From Gardnerella vaginalis ATCC 14018 = JCM 11026 (lineage in GTDB: Bacteria > Actinomycetota > Actinomycetes > Actinomycetales > Bifidobacteriaceae), in contig NZ_AP012332.1 of the NCBI RefSeq assembly GCF_001042655.1, positions 1,054,001-1,118,000 on the forward strand: a stretch of DNA of 64,000 bases, read 5' to 3'. Below, piece by piece: positions 1-8,591 of the stretch. Below the pieces are notes generated by a model. It was not told where the DNA came from. It ran no database searches and saw only the letters and a program-made list of their open reading frames with translations. Each line of letters starts with the position of its first letter. The first letter of the stretch is position 1. The position numbers and the translations under genes were made by a program.

Positions 1-31
1 TTTTTACTTAAATTATTTAATTGTCACTAAT

Positions 32-481
32 TTACTTGCTTTCTTTACGCAATGCTTGCAACCTAGCGTTCATTTCTTCCGCTTTCTTCTTCTCGAAGTA
101 ATAAATTATTGCAGCAAGTGCAATCGGGAAAATAACAGTGAATACAATCCATCCGCAAATCACAGCTGGCCCATCTTTGAATGAAATCCACCCAACAATC
201 ACAGACACAATAAATTGAATAGCAATTGGTGGAACTAGTGCAAAAACGAACTTCGCAAGATTTGACATACGCTCATTCGACCAAAAAATAGCGAACACTC
301 CATAGCCTATGCCAATAACAAACGACGCTACAGCATAAGATGCAATTCTGTTTCCAACTGCGGTATGCGCTAACAGGCTCGACACAAAACTAATTGCAGT
401 AAAAATAGTGCACCCTATGCCAATGCCTTTAACAATGTTTTTTACCATTGTTTTACCAAAAGTTGTAACTTGCTTTTCCAT
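32..481 (-). CDS. DUF3021-like four-TM membrane protein
   Basis: A membrane protein of about 149 residues with roughly four hydrophobic segments and a charged C-terminal tail rich in Lys, Glu and Arg. Length and pattern match DUF3021 proteins, which are typically encoded next to a LytTR regulator, as here. The start is placed at the ATG of MEKQVTTFGK because AAGGAA lies a suitable distance upstream; the longer open frame has an unlikely N-terminus that runs back into the regulator gene. The LytTR gene lies 77 bp upstream on the same strand, so co-transcription is likely. By analogy with other LytTR/DUF3021 pairs, this protein may modulate its regulator; that is inference. Molecular function is unknown. 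Confidence 0.75.
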   Translation of the reverse strand: MEKQVTTFGKTMVKNIVKGIGIGCTIFTAISFVSSLLAHTAVGNRIASYAVASFVIGIGYGVFAIFWSNERMSNLAKFVFALVPPIAIQFIVSVIVGWISFKDGPAVICGWIVFTVIFPIALAAIIYYFEKKKAEEMNARLQALRKESK

Positions 482-558
482 AATAATCATTTCCTTTTTA
501 AGTATTAAAAAATTAGTATTAAAATTTTTGATAGTTTTATATTTGACTACGCTTAAAA

Positions 559-1059
559 CTACATTCCTAAGCGCTTTTTGAACCCAGCTAAGCATCTGCG
601 ACTAATCCACTCAACGCTTCCGTCGTCCATTTTTACGCTCATACTTCCGCCGAATCCTGGATCAACTCGAACAATGCGATTCAAGTTCACGATTGCGGAT
701 TTAGATATGCGCACAAACGACGCGAATTGCGGATTGTCGAAATCCATTAGGCGCTTGTAAGACACGCACTCGCCTTTATCACTGTGAATAATTACGCGCG
801 AATTTTCTACGCAAATCATAATCACATCTGGCTCATGCATAACAATAATCGAATCGTTAATATAACCGTATATGAATGAATTATTGTTGCTATTTTCCGC
901 ATTTACAGTATTATTTTCAGTGTTACTTGCTTTTGCATTTTTAGAATCAATGCTTTGCAAATTGGCTATAATGCGTTTAAGATTGTCGTCAATATTGTGA
1001 ACTGACAATTGAGCGTGCTGCTCCTCTTCTGGCGGCACAATAGCAATCGTTACCTTCAT
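559..1059 (-). CDS. LytTR-domain DNA-binding transcriptional regulator
   Basis: A 166-residue protein whose C-terminal half (about residues 70-165) is a LytTR DNA-binding domain: the stretch YKRLMDFDNPQFASFVRISKS followed by NLNRIVRVDPGF is characteristic. There is no receiver domain, so it is a stand-alone LytTR regulator of the kind that pairs with DUF3021 proteins. The N-terminal region is variable and Asn/Ser-rich. The start is the ATG with GGGAGG four bases upstream; the TTG codon just before it sits too close to that site. It is the first gene of a two-gene unit with the downstream membrane protein. The upstream region contains LytTR-like half-sites, which suggests autoregulation. Confidence 0.85.
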   Translation of the reverse strand: MKVTIAIVPPEEEQHAQLSVHNIDDNLKRIIANLQSIDSKNAKASNTENNTVNAENSNNNSFIYGYINDSIIVMHEPDVIMICVENSRVIIHSDKGECVSYKRLMDFDNPQFASFVRISKSAIVNLNRIVRVDPGFGGSMSVKMDDGSVEWISRRCLAGFKKRLGM

Positions 1060-1071
1060 CAAGCCTCCCTT

Positions 1072-1200
1072 CCGTATACTACCGTTAGCGTTTACTAGCT
1101 TTTGCTAACTTTTCTTAGCTTTTGCTAGCTTTCTGTTTTGTAATTTTGACTATACGGCACTGTAAATAATCTGTCTTTACAAAACCGCTAAACGGTAGCT
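1072..1200. promoter_or_regulatory. Repeat-rich upstream region of the LytTR operon
   Basis: This stretch holds two near-identical copies of AGCTTTTGCTA (about 1097-1127) and two copies, in opposite orientation, of a TACCGTT-type motif, at 1079-1085 on the plus strand and 1188-1196 on the minus strand. The minus-strand version, ACCGTTTAG, fits the nine-base half-site described for AgrA-type LytTR proteins. The position directly upstream of the regulator start suggests operator sites for autoregulation. Binding is inferred. Confidence 0.4.
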
Positions 1201-1243
1201 TTTGGAACATAAGCGGCGAAAAATGAAAAGATTACACAGCTAC

Positions 1244-2065
1244 TTAAGCCGCTCCCCAAATGCGAATAAGACGCTGACTTGTAGGGTCGGCTGCAGGGCC
1301 TTGATCGTAAGCATCCAAACGCCAATGGATTGAACCATCCGCGTTAAGACTTGGAATTAAACGCGCCCAACGACCGTTTCCCATTCCACCAATCGTCTTA
1401 TAAGAAGGATCTACCTTGTCTAATCCAAGAAGCTTATGAACAGTTTGAGATAGGCAAGAGCCGTGCGAAAACACTAGCAAATCGCGATCCGAGCCAGTTT
1501 TGCGCGCCCAATCCTCAACAGCTTTCGCCGCGCGCTCGCCAACTTCTTGCTTAGTTTCTGCACCGTGGTTGAGTTCACCACCTTTGCCATCAACCCATGA
1601 CTTAAAATCTTCAGGCCATTTTTCGTTAATTTGCTGGCGATTAAGGCCTTCCCACTCTCCAAAAAAGCGCTCGCGCACACCATTTTCAACGTGAACATTA
1701 AGCTCAATCTTATCTGCAAAAGCATGAGCTGTCTGTTGTGCGCGAATAAGCGGAGAAGCAATTGCAACAAAACTCGCGTCTGCTTCTTCTGGAGTAATGC
1801 GCACGTGCTCCTCGCTATTTGGATTCTTTGGGTCTTCTAAGTCGGAAGCTCCAAAAAGAACACGCAAAGCCTTACCAGAGCGAGTCACCTGGTCTATTCC
1901 AGACTCATCTAAAGCAATATCAATCATGCCTTGAAGTCTAAATTGTGCATTATAAGGCGTCTGGCCATGGCGAACAAGCATTACAGAACGCGCAATACCT
2001 TCGTGAGCGCTGTTTTTATTGGCATTATGCGCAATTTGCGTTGCGCTTTCAACAAAATCAACCAT
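1244..2065 (-). CDS. Histidine phosphatase family protein (phosphoglycerate mutase-like)
   Basis: A 273-residue cytosolic protein of the histidine phosphatase superfamily. The N-terminal motif LVRHGQTPYN carries the phosphorylated His and the conserved Arg, and the second catalytic His lies in LVFSHGSCLS about two-thirds along. The acid residue is probably in the VRERFFGEWEG segment, typical of the broad-specificity phosphatase/GpmB-like branch. It could act on a phosphorylated metabolite; the substrate cannot be read from sequence. It begins nine bases after the rsfS stop, so it is the third gene of a glmU-rsfS-phosphatase operon. AAAGG lies upstream of the chosen ATG. Confidence 0.85.
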   Translation of the reverse strand: MVDFVESATQIAHNANKNSAHEGIARSVMLVRHGQTPYNAQFRLQGMIDIALDESGIDQVTRSGKALRVLFGASDLEDPKNPNSEEHVRITPEEADASFVAIASPLIRAQQTAHAFADKIELNVHVENGVRERFFGEWEGLNRQQINEKWPEDFKSWVDGKGGELNHGAETKQEVGERAAKAVEDWARKTGSDRDLLVFSHGSCLSQTVHKLLGLDKVDPSYKTIGGMGNGRWARLIPSLNADGSIHWRLDAYDQGPAADPTSQRLIRIWGAA

Positions 2066-2074
2066 TATCTTGCG

Positions 2075-2512
2075 CTACCTTTCAGACTCTTGATCGCCAT
2101 TTTGCGCATCATAGACATAATCGCCATCCGCATCGCTCTCATCATGCTCTGGAAGTTGCAAATCAATTGCAGGGCAATCATTCCACAAACGCTCAAGGCG
2201 ATAAAACTCGCGCGCTTCCTCGTGCATAATATGAATCACAAAGTCGCCAAAATCAAGCAAAATCCACTGTGCTAGTTCTAAACCTTCTCGAGATAAAGCT
2301 TTACGCTTATTGTCTTTTAAGTACAAGTCTTTTTCGATTTCTTCGCTAACAGCTAAGACTTGACGCTCGTTAGATGCAGAAACAACCAGCATGGCGTCTG
2401 TAATTCCAAGCAGATTGCTAACGTCAAAAGCCTGGATATTAGTGGCTTTTAACCTATCAGCTGCAGCCGCAGCAATCCTAATCGCGTTAACAGAGCTTTC
2501 TAAAGCTGCCAT
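2075..2512 (-). CDS. rsfS: Ribosomal silencing factor RsfS (Iojap/YbeB family)
   Basis: A 145-residue protein matching the RsfS family, which binds ribosomal protein uL14 on the large subunit and blocks subunit joining when nutrients are scarce. Family features are visible: DVSNLLGITDAMLVVSASNERQV near residue 35, and WILLDFGDFVIHIMHEEAREFYRLERLW in the second half. An acidic tail follows. AAGGAGAAACA precedes the ATG. It starts 29 bases after glmU and is followed closely by the histidine phosphatase, the same order seen in other bifidobacteria, usually near nadD/glmU genes. Confidence 0.93.
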   Translation of the reverse strand: MAALESSVNAIRIAAAAADRLKATNIQAFDVSNLLGITDAMLVVSASNERQVLAVSEEIEKDLYLKDNKRKALSREGLELAQWILLDFGDFVIHIMHEEAREFYRLERLWNDCPAIDLQLPEHDESDADGDYVYDAQNGDQESER

Positions 2513-2541
2513 TGTTTCTCCTTAACTATTGAACTATCGAA

Positions 2542-3957
2542 CTAGCGCTCCCAAACTGGCTTCCAGCCTTCTACAACATGCTGCGTATTTTCCGAATACA
2601 CCATGGAATCCGCTGGAACATCGTGACGCACAACAGATCCTGCACCCGTTGTAACTCCATCTCCAACAGTAACGGGAGCTACAAACAGGTTTCCTGCACC
2701 AACATGCGCGTTAGAGCCAATAGTCGTGTGATTCTTATGCACACCGTCGTAGTTTGCTGTAATTGTGCCACCGCCGATATTCGTGTGCTCACCCAAATCA
2801 GCGTCGCCCATGTAGCTTAAGTGTGGAACCTTAGTGCCGTTTCCAATATGCGCTTTCTTCATCTCCACAAACGCGCCCGCTTTGCTCTCCTCGCCAAGCA
2901 CATTTCCTGGTCGCAAATACGTCCACGGACCAATGTTTGCAGCGCGGCAAATATGTGATTCTTGCACACGCGAGCGCTCCACAACCGCGTCTTCATCTAC
3001 TTGCGCATCGATAAGCGTAGTGTATGGTCCTACAACCGCACCGCTTTTAACAATCGTTTGCCCTTGCAAGAAGCACCCTGGAAGTACCGTAACGTCTTCT
3101 TGCAAAACAACATCGTCTTCGATCCACGTGTTTTCTGGGTCTAGAATCGTTACGCCTTCAAGCATCCACTTTTCGCAAACGCGCTTGTTGTATGCTTTTG
3201 CAAGCGCAGCTAATTGAACGCGTGTATTTACGCCTTCTACTCTCAACGAATCAGCTGCCGCCATTGCTCCAACACGCCCCATTGTGCGAGCGTGCTCTAG
3301 CGCATCCGTTAAGTAAAACTCGCCTTGAGCGTTCTTGGAATTAAGGTTAGATATTGCGTCTGTAAGCACTTCCGCATCGAACACGTACACAGATGTGTTC
3401 ACTTCCTTAATCGCAAGCTCTCCTGCATTAGCATCTTTGTGTTCAACAATTCTTAGCACATCACCATTTGCTTCTCGCACAATTCGCCCGTAGCCAGTGG
3501 CATCGTCTAAAACAGCGGTTAAAACAGTTGCTACATTGCCTTGATTATTGTGAAAATCAATTAATGATTGCAATGTTTGCGTGTCTAAAAGTGGCATATC
3601 ACTTGCCGCAATTACCACAGAACCTTTAAGCGCACTACCACATTCTTGTTTTGAAGCTTCATTAAGATCTCGCATTGCGCACTGCACTGCCCTGCCCGTT
3701 CCAGGCTTATCATCCTGGTTCACAATACGCACGGCGTTATTGTAGCTTTGCGCAGCTGCCGACACTCGTTGCGCTTGAGCGTGCACTACAACAGCAAGCT
3801 CCTTAGGGTTTACGCCTGCCATTGCGTTCATTACGCGATTTAAGAACGTTTTTCCAGCGAACGGATGCAATACTTTCGGCGTTGTTGAACGCATGCGCGT
3901 CCCATCACCTGCTGCCAGAATTATCGCTGCGGCTACATTATCATTATGCTTTTCCAC
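2542..3957 (-). CDS. glmU: Bifunctional UDP-GlcNAc pyrophosphorylase / GlcN-1-P acetyltransferase GlmU
   Basis: A 471-residue enzyme making UDP-N-acetylglucosamine for peptidoglycan and envelope polymers. The N-terminal half is the uridylyltransferase domain, with the nucleotide-binding motif LAAGDGTRM (about residue 15) and a following conserved Lys in TPKVLHPFAGK. The C-terminal half is a left-handed beta-helix acetyltransferase, with the segment LRPGNVLGEESKAGAFVEMK and the conserved His region HLSYMGDADLG. The start is a GTG preceded by AAGGAG. It is the first gene of an operon with rsfS and a histidine phosphatase. Length and domain order are normal for the family. Confidence 0.96.
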   Translation of the reverse strand: MEKHNDNVAAAIILAAGDGTRMRSTTPKVLHPFAGKTFLNRVMNAMAGVNPKELAVVVHAQAQRVSAAAQSYNNAVRIVNQDDKPGTGRAVQCAMRDLNEASKQECGSALKGSVVIAASDMPLLDTQTLQSLIDFHNNQGNVATVLTAVLDDATGYGRIVREANGDVLRIVEHKDANAGELAIKEVNTSVYVFDAEVLTDAISNLNSKNAQGEFYLTDALEHARTMGRVGAMAAADSLRVEGVNTRVQLAALAKAYNKRVCEKWMLEGVTILDPENTWIEDDVVLQEDVTVLPGCFLQGQTIVKSGAVVGPYTTLIDAQVDEDAVVERSRVQESHICRAANIGPWTYLRPGNVLGEESKAGAFVEMKKAHIGNGTKVPHLSYMGDADLGEHTNIGGGTITANYDGVHKNHTTIGSNAHVGAGNLFVAPVTVGDGVTTGAGSVVRHDVPADSMVYSENTQHVVEGWKPVWER

Positions 3958-4029
3958 GCGCGCTCCTTGTTTTTATGAGATATTGTCGAAATGCTTTCGA
4001 AATAATACAAGAGCAGAAAATCAAACAAG

Positions 4030-4102
4030 TGCCCCCGACGCGATTCGAACGCGCAACCAACGGATTAGAAGGCCGTTGCTCTATCCATTGAGCTACAGAG
4101 GC
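4030..4102 (-). tRNA. tRNA-Arg (anticodon TCT)
   Basis: A 73-base cloverleaf on the minus strand: acceptor GCCTCTG pairs with CGGGGGC using G-U pairs, D-stem GCTC/GAGC, anticodon loop CTTCTAA with anticodon TCT, T-arm GCGCG-TTCGAAT-CGCGT, discriminator A. CCA is not encoded. The closing pair of the anticodon stem (positions 31-39) is a C-U mismatch, shared with the nearby plus-strand tRNA. Confidence 0.95.
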
Positions 4103-4288
4103 GCAAGTCGCAATTATACCAAAATTCTTACATCAACACACCCAGTCTTAAATAATTTGCAAATTAATATTTCTGTTTTGACTCTGTTTTGACTCTGTTT
4201 TGATTTATATTTATTTATTTTGATTTTACTTTGGGTTTTTGGTGCTCGGCTGCTAGCGACTTTTCCGCACGCGCAACACGCGGTATAT

Positions 4289-4316
4289 TTGATTACTCTA
4301 CAAAATGTGGTATAGT
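4289..4316 (+). promoter_or_regulatory. Promoter of the CAA-anticodon tRNA
   Basis: A TTGATT -35 box and a TATAGT -10 box are separated by 16 bases, ending about 35 bases before the tRNA. A short dyad, CGCGTT-AA-AACGCG, lies between promoter and tRNA at 4324-4337. Confidence 0.6.
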
Positions 4317-4351
4317 CATCAAGTCGCGTTAAAACGCGGATAATTTAAGAT

Positions 4352-4425
4352 GCCCCTGTATCCCAATTGGTAGAGGAAACAGCCTCAAAATCTGTGCAGT
4401 GTGAGTTCGAGTCTCACCGGGGGCA
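4352..4425 (+). tRNA. tRNA with anticodon CAA (nominally tRNA-Leu), short variable arm
   Basis: A 74-base cloverleaf: acceptor GCCCCTG/CGGGGGC, D-arm TCCC with AGGA, anticodon stem ACAGC/TCTGT, loop CTCAAAA giving anticodon CAA, a five-base variable region GCAGT, T-arm GTGAG-TTCGAGT-CTCAC, discriminator A. The anticodon reads the Leu codon UUG. However, bacterial leucine tRNAs normally have a long extra arm, and this one does not. CCA is not encoded. Confidence 0.8.
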
Positions 4426-4432
4426 CGTGCAC

Positions 4433-4463
4433 AACGCCGCTTAACATTCTAAGCGGCGTTTTT
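4433..4463 (+). terminator. Intrinsic terminator after the CAA tRNA
   Basis: Perfect 11-bp stem AACGCCGCTTA / TAAGCGGCGTT with a six-base loop, followed by a T run. It begins eight bases after the tRNA. Confidence 0.9.
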
Positions 4464-4648
4464 GTTATCTTCTCTCTCACGCGATTTTGCACGATACACA
4501 AACGACACACCAAACGACACACTTAATCCTCGTAGCGTTTTCATTACTGCGTTTGTTCCCTTTTTGGCTCAAATGGTAAACAAACGCGGGAATAGACGAC
4601 TTCGAGTTTAAATCGTAGCGTGAGAAATCACCAGATTCATGCTAAACG
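4464..4648. other. Intergenic stretch without a recognised gene
   Basis: Between the tRNA terminator and the pyk terminator I see no credible ORF. Two fragments at 4566-4580 and 4601-4615 faintly resemble a tRNA D-arm and T-arm, but no acceptor or anticodon stem connects them. Confidence 0.5.
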
Positions 4649-4649
4649 A

Positions 4650-4677
4650 AAACGCGCACCCAAAAGGATGCGCGTTT
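4650..4677 (-). terminator. Intrinsic terminator of pyk
   Basis: Nine-bp stem AAACGCGCA / TGCGCGTTT with a ten-base loop. On the minus strand it ends in a short T run and lies 37 bases past the pyk stop. An A/T-run on both sides could make it bidirectional. Confidence 0.75.
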
Positions 4678-4713
4678 AAAAAAACTAACGATTAACTAGC
4701 AATCAACTAGGGA

Positions 4714-6153
4714 TTAATCGCAAGCACCAACGGTGTGAACGTAAATAGAGTCGGTACGACCAGCCTGGCGCTCACCCTGAGCAGTGCTCAAAACAACAAT
4801 CTTGTCGCCGTCTTCAACCTTACCAGCTTCACGAAGAACCTTGTCGGTGAAGATCATAAGATCGTGACGGTTCATATCGTGGTAGTCCTCGCTAATCAAG
4901 AAGCCTTCAGTGCCCCAGCTCAAAGCCAACCAGTGATAAGTGTGCTCATTGTTGGTCAAGCCGTAGATTGGAGCAGCTGGGCGTTCGCGAGAAATGCGAT
5001 GCACAGTGCGACCAGTCTGAGTGTAAGCAACAATCGCCTTAGCGTTAAGCTTGTCCGCCAAGTCAACAGCTGCAGAAGAAACTGCACCCGTGCTAGACAT
5101 GTCAAGCTCCACAGATGGAATGCGATCATAGCCATTTTCAGTCGCGTATTGAGAAATACGAGACATGGTCTGAACGGTAACTGCTGGATACTTGCCGACT
5201 GCGGTCTCGTTAGATGTCATAGTTGCATCGGCGCCGTCAAGAACAGCGTTAGCGCAATCAGAAGCCTCTGCACGAGTTGGAACTGGAGAGTTAACCATTG
5301 ATCCAAGAACTTCAGTAGCAACGATTACTGGCTTTGCGTATTGGCGAGAAAGCTCAATGCAGCGCTTGGTAACGAGTGGAACCTGCTCAAGTGGCATCTC
5401 CACTGCCATATCTCCACGAGCAACCATAATGCCATCAAAGGTCTTAACAATCTCTTCCAAGTTTGCAACAGCCTGTGGCTTCTCAATCTTTGCAACGATT
5501 GGAATGCGGCGGCCTTCTTCGTCCATGATTTCGTGAGCGCGATCAATATCGGTAGCAAAACGCACGAACGACATTGCAATAATGTCTGCACCCGTGCGAA
5601 TAGCCCAACGAAGATCAGACTCATCCTTTTCGGTCAATGCTGGAAGAGAAACGGCAACGCCTGGAAGGTTAATGCCCTTGTGGCTAGAAACTGGGCCAGC
5701 AACAACAACCTTAGTGTGTACGTCGTTGCCTTCTACCTTGGTAACCTCAAGACGAACCTTGCCATCATCAATCAAAATTGGATCGCCTGCGTGGCAATCT
5801 CCTGGCAAACCCTTGAAGGTTGTGGAAGTGCGATGCTCATCACCCTCAATATCGTCTGTGGTGATAACGAACTCTTGACCTTCTTCCAAATAAACCTTGT
5901 CTTCGCCGTCAGCGTTCTTCTTGAACCAGCCGCAACGAATCTTTGGACCCTGCAAATCAACAAGAGCAGCAACATTACGACCAGTGGTCTTTGAAGCTTC
6001 GCGCACATTGTTGTAAACGCGCAAATGATCTTCAGGAGTGCCATGCGAACGGTTTAAGCGAGCAACATCCATGCCAGCTTCAACAAGCTTGGTAATGCCC
6101 TCTAACGATTCGGTAGCTGGTCCAATAGTATCAACAATTTTGGCTTTTCTCAT
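4714..6153 (-). CDS. pyk: Pyruvate kinase
   Basis: A 479-residue glycolytic enzyme converting phosphoenolpyruvate and ADP to pyruvate and ATP. The start MRKAKIVDTIGPATES matches the normal N-terminus; a 17-residue upstream extension is open but contains no family sequence, so the inner ATG was chosen. Visible motifs are the substrate region VARLNRSHG, the PKIRCG strand, and the active-site helix IVAKIEKPQAVANLEEI. MVARGDMAVEM and the segment TRAEASDCANAVLDGADATM (MTSNETA follows) complete the barrel. The C-terminal alpha/beta domain is complete. It is monocistronic, with its own terminator. Confidence 0.96.
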   Translation of the reverse strand: MRKAKIVDTIGPATESLEGITKLVEAGMDVARLNRSHGTPEDHLRVYNNVREASKTTGRNVAALVDLQGPKIRCGWFKKNADGEDKVYLEEGQEFVITTDDIEGDEHRTSTTFKGLPGDCHAGDPILIDDGKVRLEVTKVEGNDVHTKVVVAGPVSSHKGINLPGVAVSLPALTEKDESDLRWAIRTGADIIAMSFVRFATDIDRAHEIMDEEGRRIPIVAKIEKPQAVANLEEIVKTFDGIMVARGDMAVEMPLEQVPLVTKRCIELSRQYAKPVIVATEVLGSMVNSPVPTRAEASDCANAVLDGADATMTSNETAVGKYPAVTVQTMSRISQYATENGYDRIPSVELDMSSTGAVSSAAVDLADKLNAKAIVAYTQTGRTVHRISRERPAAPIYGLTNNEHTYHWLALSWGTEGFLISEDYHDMNRHDLMIFTDKVLREAGKVEDGDKIVVLSTAQGERQAGRTDSIYVHTVGACD

Positions 6154-6396
6154 AATGCCTGCCTGTTTCCTTGTTTGTTTATTTTTAAATGGGAAAATAC
6201 CCACTTTCCGAGTAATAGTGTACCAGCAAATTGTGACCTATAGACAAAACTCGCGCTTATTTATTTATCGCGTCTATTTATTAGGCACACTTATCACTTA
6301 GCAACACTCATTTATTAAAGCACGATTACCTTGTGACTAGTCACGATTAATCACTACTAGCTTATTTATACGCGATTAACTCACGATTAATCATAC

Positions 6397-8511
6397 TCAC
6401 TTATTAGCCTCATCCATTTGACGCAATTCTTTCTTTAGATCGCGTATTTCGTCACGCAATCGCGCTGCAAGCTCGAATTGCAACTGTTCTGCAGCAACAT
6501 GCATCTGCTCGCTCAAATTCTTAATCAAAGACATAATATCGTCTTGCGGCAACTCAGAAATATTCGCCATACGCTTTTCTTTACTTTGCTGCCCAAGATT
6601 TGGCTCTTTTGGCACGCCATAATGCGAGTTCCCAGCCTTATTAGCATTCCTGTAACCGCCTACTAGCAAAGTTTGAGTATCAACATCCTCTTTAGCAAGC
6701 ATATCGTTCACATCGCTAATCTTCTTTCGCAAAGGCTTAGGGTCAATTCCATGCGCCTTGTTATACGCGATTTGCTTTTCGCGACGCCTCTCCGTCTCAC
6801 TAATCGCCTTGCTCATAGCATCCGTAACGCTATCTGCATACATAAGCACAGTTCCAGAAACGTTACGAGCAGCGCGTCCAATCGTCTGAATAAGCGAGCG
6901 GTAAGATCTTAAGAAGCCTTCTTTATCTGCATCTAAAATCGCAACAAGCGAAACTTCCGGCAGATCCAAGCCTTCACGAAGCAAATTAATGCCAACAATC
7001 ACATCAATTTTTCCTTCGCGAAGCTCGCGCAAAAGCTCCACTCTGCGCAAAGTATCAACATCCGAATGCAAGTACTCAACTTTAATACCAAGCTCCAAAA
7101 AGTAATCAGTTAAGTCTTCCGCCATTTTCTTAGTAAGCGTAGTAACAAGCACGCGCTCATCTTTTGCAACACGCGCCTTGATTTCCGCAAGCAAATCATC
7201 AACCTGCCCTTCCACAGGTCGAACCTCAATCTTAGGGTCAAGCAAGCCAGTTGGGCGAATAATCTGCTCAACTACGCCATCCGAAAGCCCCAACTCGTAA
7301 TCTCCAGGTGTTGCCGAAAGATACACAGTTTGACCAACATGCTCCAAAAATTCTTTCCACTTTAACGGGCGATTATCCATTGCAGAAGGCAGTCTAAAAC
7401 CATGCTCCACAAGCGTTCTTTTGCGCGAAGCATCGCCTTCATACATAGCTCCGATTTGCGGCACAGTTACATGCGACTCGTCCAAAACCAGCAAAAAGTC
7501 GTCTGGGAAAAAGTCAAGCAAAGTATGCGGAGGCGTGCCTGCAGCGCGACCGTCAAAATGCCTCGAATAATTTTCCACTCCTGGACATACTCCAACTTGG
7601 CGAAGCATCTCCAAATCATACGTAGTTCGCATTTCCAAACGCTGAGCTTCCAGCAATTTATTCTGCTTTTTAAGCTGCGCAACTCTTTCGTCACGCTCTT
7701 TTTCAATCGCCTCCAGCGCGCGCTCCATGCGCTCAGGCCCTGCAATGTAGTGAGATGCAGGGAAAATATGAACACTACTCTCTTGGCGAATCACTTCCCC
7801 AGTAAGCGGATGCAACATTGTAATTCTGTCGATTTCGTCACCAAAGAACTCAATTCGCACAGCTAATTCTTCGTAAACTGGAATAATCTCAACCGTATCT
7901 CCACGCACTCTAAAAGTTCCACGCGTAAAAGCAATGTCATTGCGCTTGTATTGCATGTTCACAAATTGACGCAATAAATCGTCTCGCTCAAGCTGCTCCC
8001 CAACACTCAGCATAAGCATTCGCTCGGCATACTCCTCTGGGGTACCGAGTCCATAAATGCAAGAAACGGTAGCTACAACAACGCAATCTCTACGCGTAAG
8101 CAAATTCGCTGTAGCTGCGTGACGAAGACGCTCAACATCGTCGTTAATATTCGAATCTTTTTCAATATACGTATCTGTTTGCGGAATATACGCTTCCGGC
8201 TGATAGTAATCGTAGTAAGACACAAAATAGCTCACAGCATTATCTGGCATAAGCTCGCGAAACTCCGCGCAAAGTTGAGCCGCCAAAGTTTTATTCGGCT
8301 CAATAATAAGAGTCGGTCGTTGCAAACGCTCAATTAGCCAAGCGGTTGTAGCAGTTTTACCAGTTCCAGTAGCACCCATTAAAACAACATCGTTTTCGCC
8401 GTTTTCAATGCGATTAGCCAGCTCTTCGATTGCTTGCGGCTGATCGCCAGAAGGATTGTATGGCGCTTTTACTACAAAAGGCTTGTTTGTGCGCTGAATT
8501 TTATTCGACAT
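6397..8511 (-). CDS. uvrB: Excinuclease ABC subunit UvrB
   Basis: A 704-residue DNA repair helicase-like protein of the UvrABC nucleotide excision system, which verifies damage and positions UvrC. Walker A is [10 protein letters not shown] near residue 45. The damage-probing beta-hairpin [12 protein letters not shown] follows at about residue 100, and the helicase motifs DESHVTVPQ and QTIGRAARN come later. The C-terminal UVR helix pair ([20 protein letters not shown]) binds UvrC. GGAG lies upstream of the ATG. Downstream of coaE on the same strand, as in other bifidobacteria; the 80-base gap has no obvious terminator. Confidence 0.97.
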   Translation of the reverse strand: MSNKIQRTNKPFVVKAPYNPSGDQPQAIEELANRIENGENDVVLMGATGTGKTATTAWLIERLQRPTLIIEPNKTLAAQLCAEFRELMPDNAVSYFVSYYDYYQPEAYIPQTDTYIEKDSNINDDVERLRHAATANLLTRRDCVVVATVSCIYGLGTPEEYAERMLMLSVGEQLERDDLLRQFVNMQYKRNDIAFTRGTFRVRGDTVEIIPVYEELAVRIEFFGDEIDRITMLHPLTGEVIRQESSVHIFPASHYIAGPERMERALEAIEKERDERVAQLKKQNKLLEAQRLEMRTTYDLEMLRQVGVCPGVENYSRHFDGRAAGTPPHTLLDFFPDDFLLVLDESHVTVPQIGAMYEGDASRKRTLVEHGFRLPSAMDNRPLKWKEFLEHVGQTVYLSATPGDYELGLSDGVVEQIIRPTGLLDPKIEVRPVEGQVDDLLAEIKARVAKDERVLVTTLTKKMAEDLTDYFLELGIKVEYLHSDVDTLRRVELLRELREGKIDVIVGINLLREGLDLPEVSLVAILDADKEGFLRSYRSLIQTIGRAARNVSGTVLMYADSVTDAMSKAISETERRREKQIAYNKAHGIDPKPLRKKISDVNDMLAKEDVDTQTLLVGGYRNANKAGNSHYGVPKEPNLGQQSKEKRMANISELPQDDIMSLIKNLSEQMHVAAEQLQFELAARLRDEIRDLKKELRQMDEANK

Positions 8512-8591
8512 TATTTTTCTCCAAGAGCATTTTATTTATTTTACTAAAACCCAACAATCGCGCGGTTGCTTGCGATTTTTCCTTTGAGTCT

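Noticed and set aside
4560..4620. Possible decayed tRNA (GGCTCAAATGGTA and TTCGAGTTTAAATCG)
   Set aside because: D-arm and T-arm look-alikes occur, but no acceptor or anticodon stems join them.
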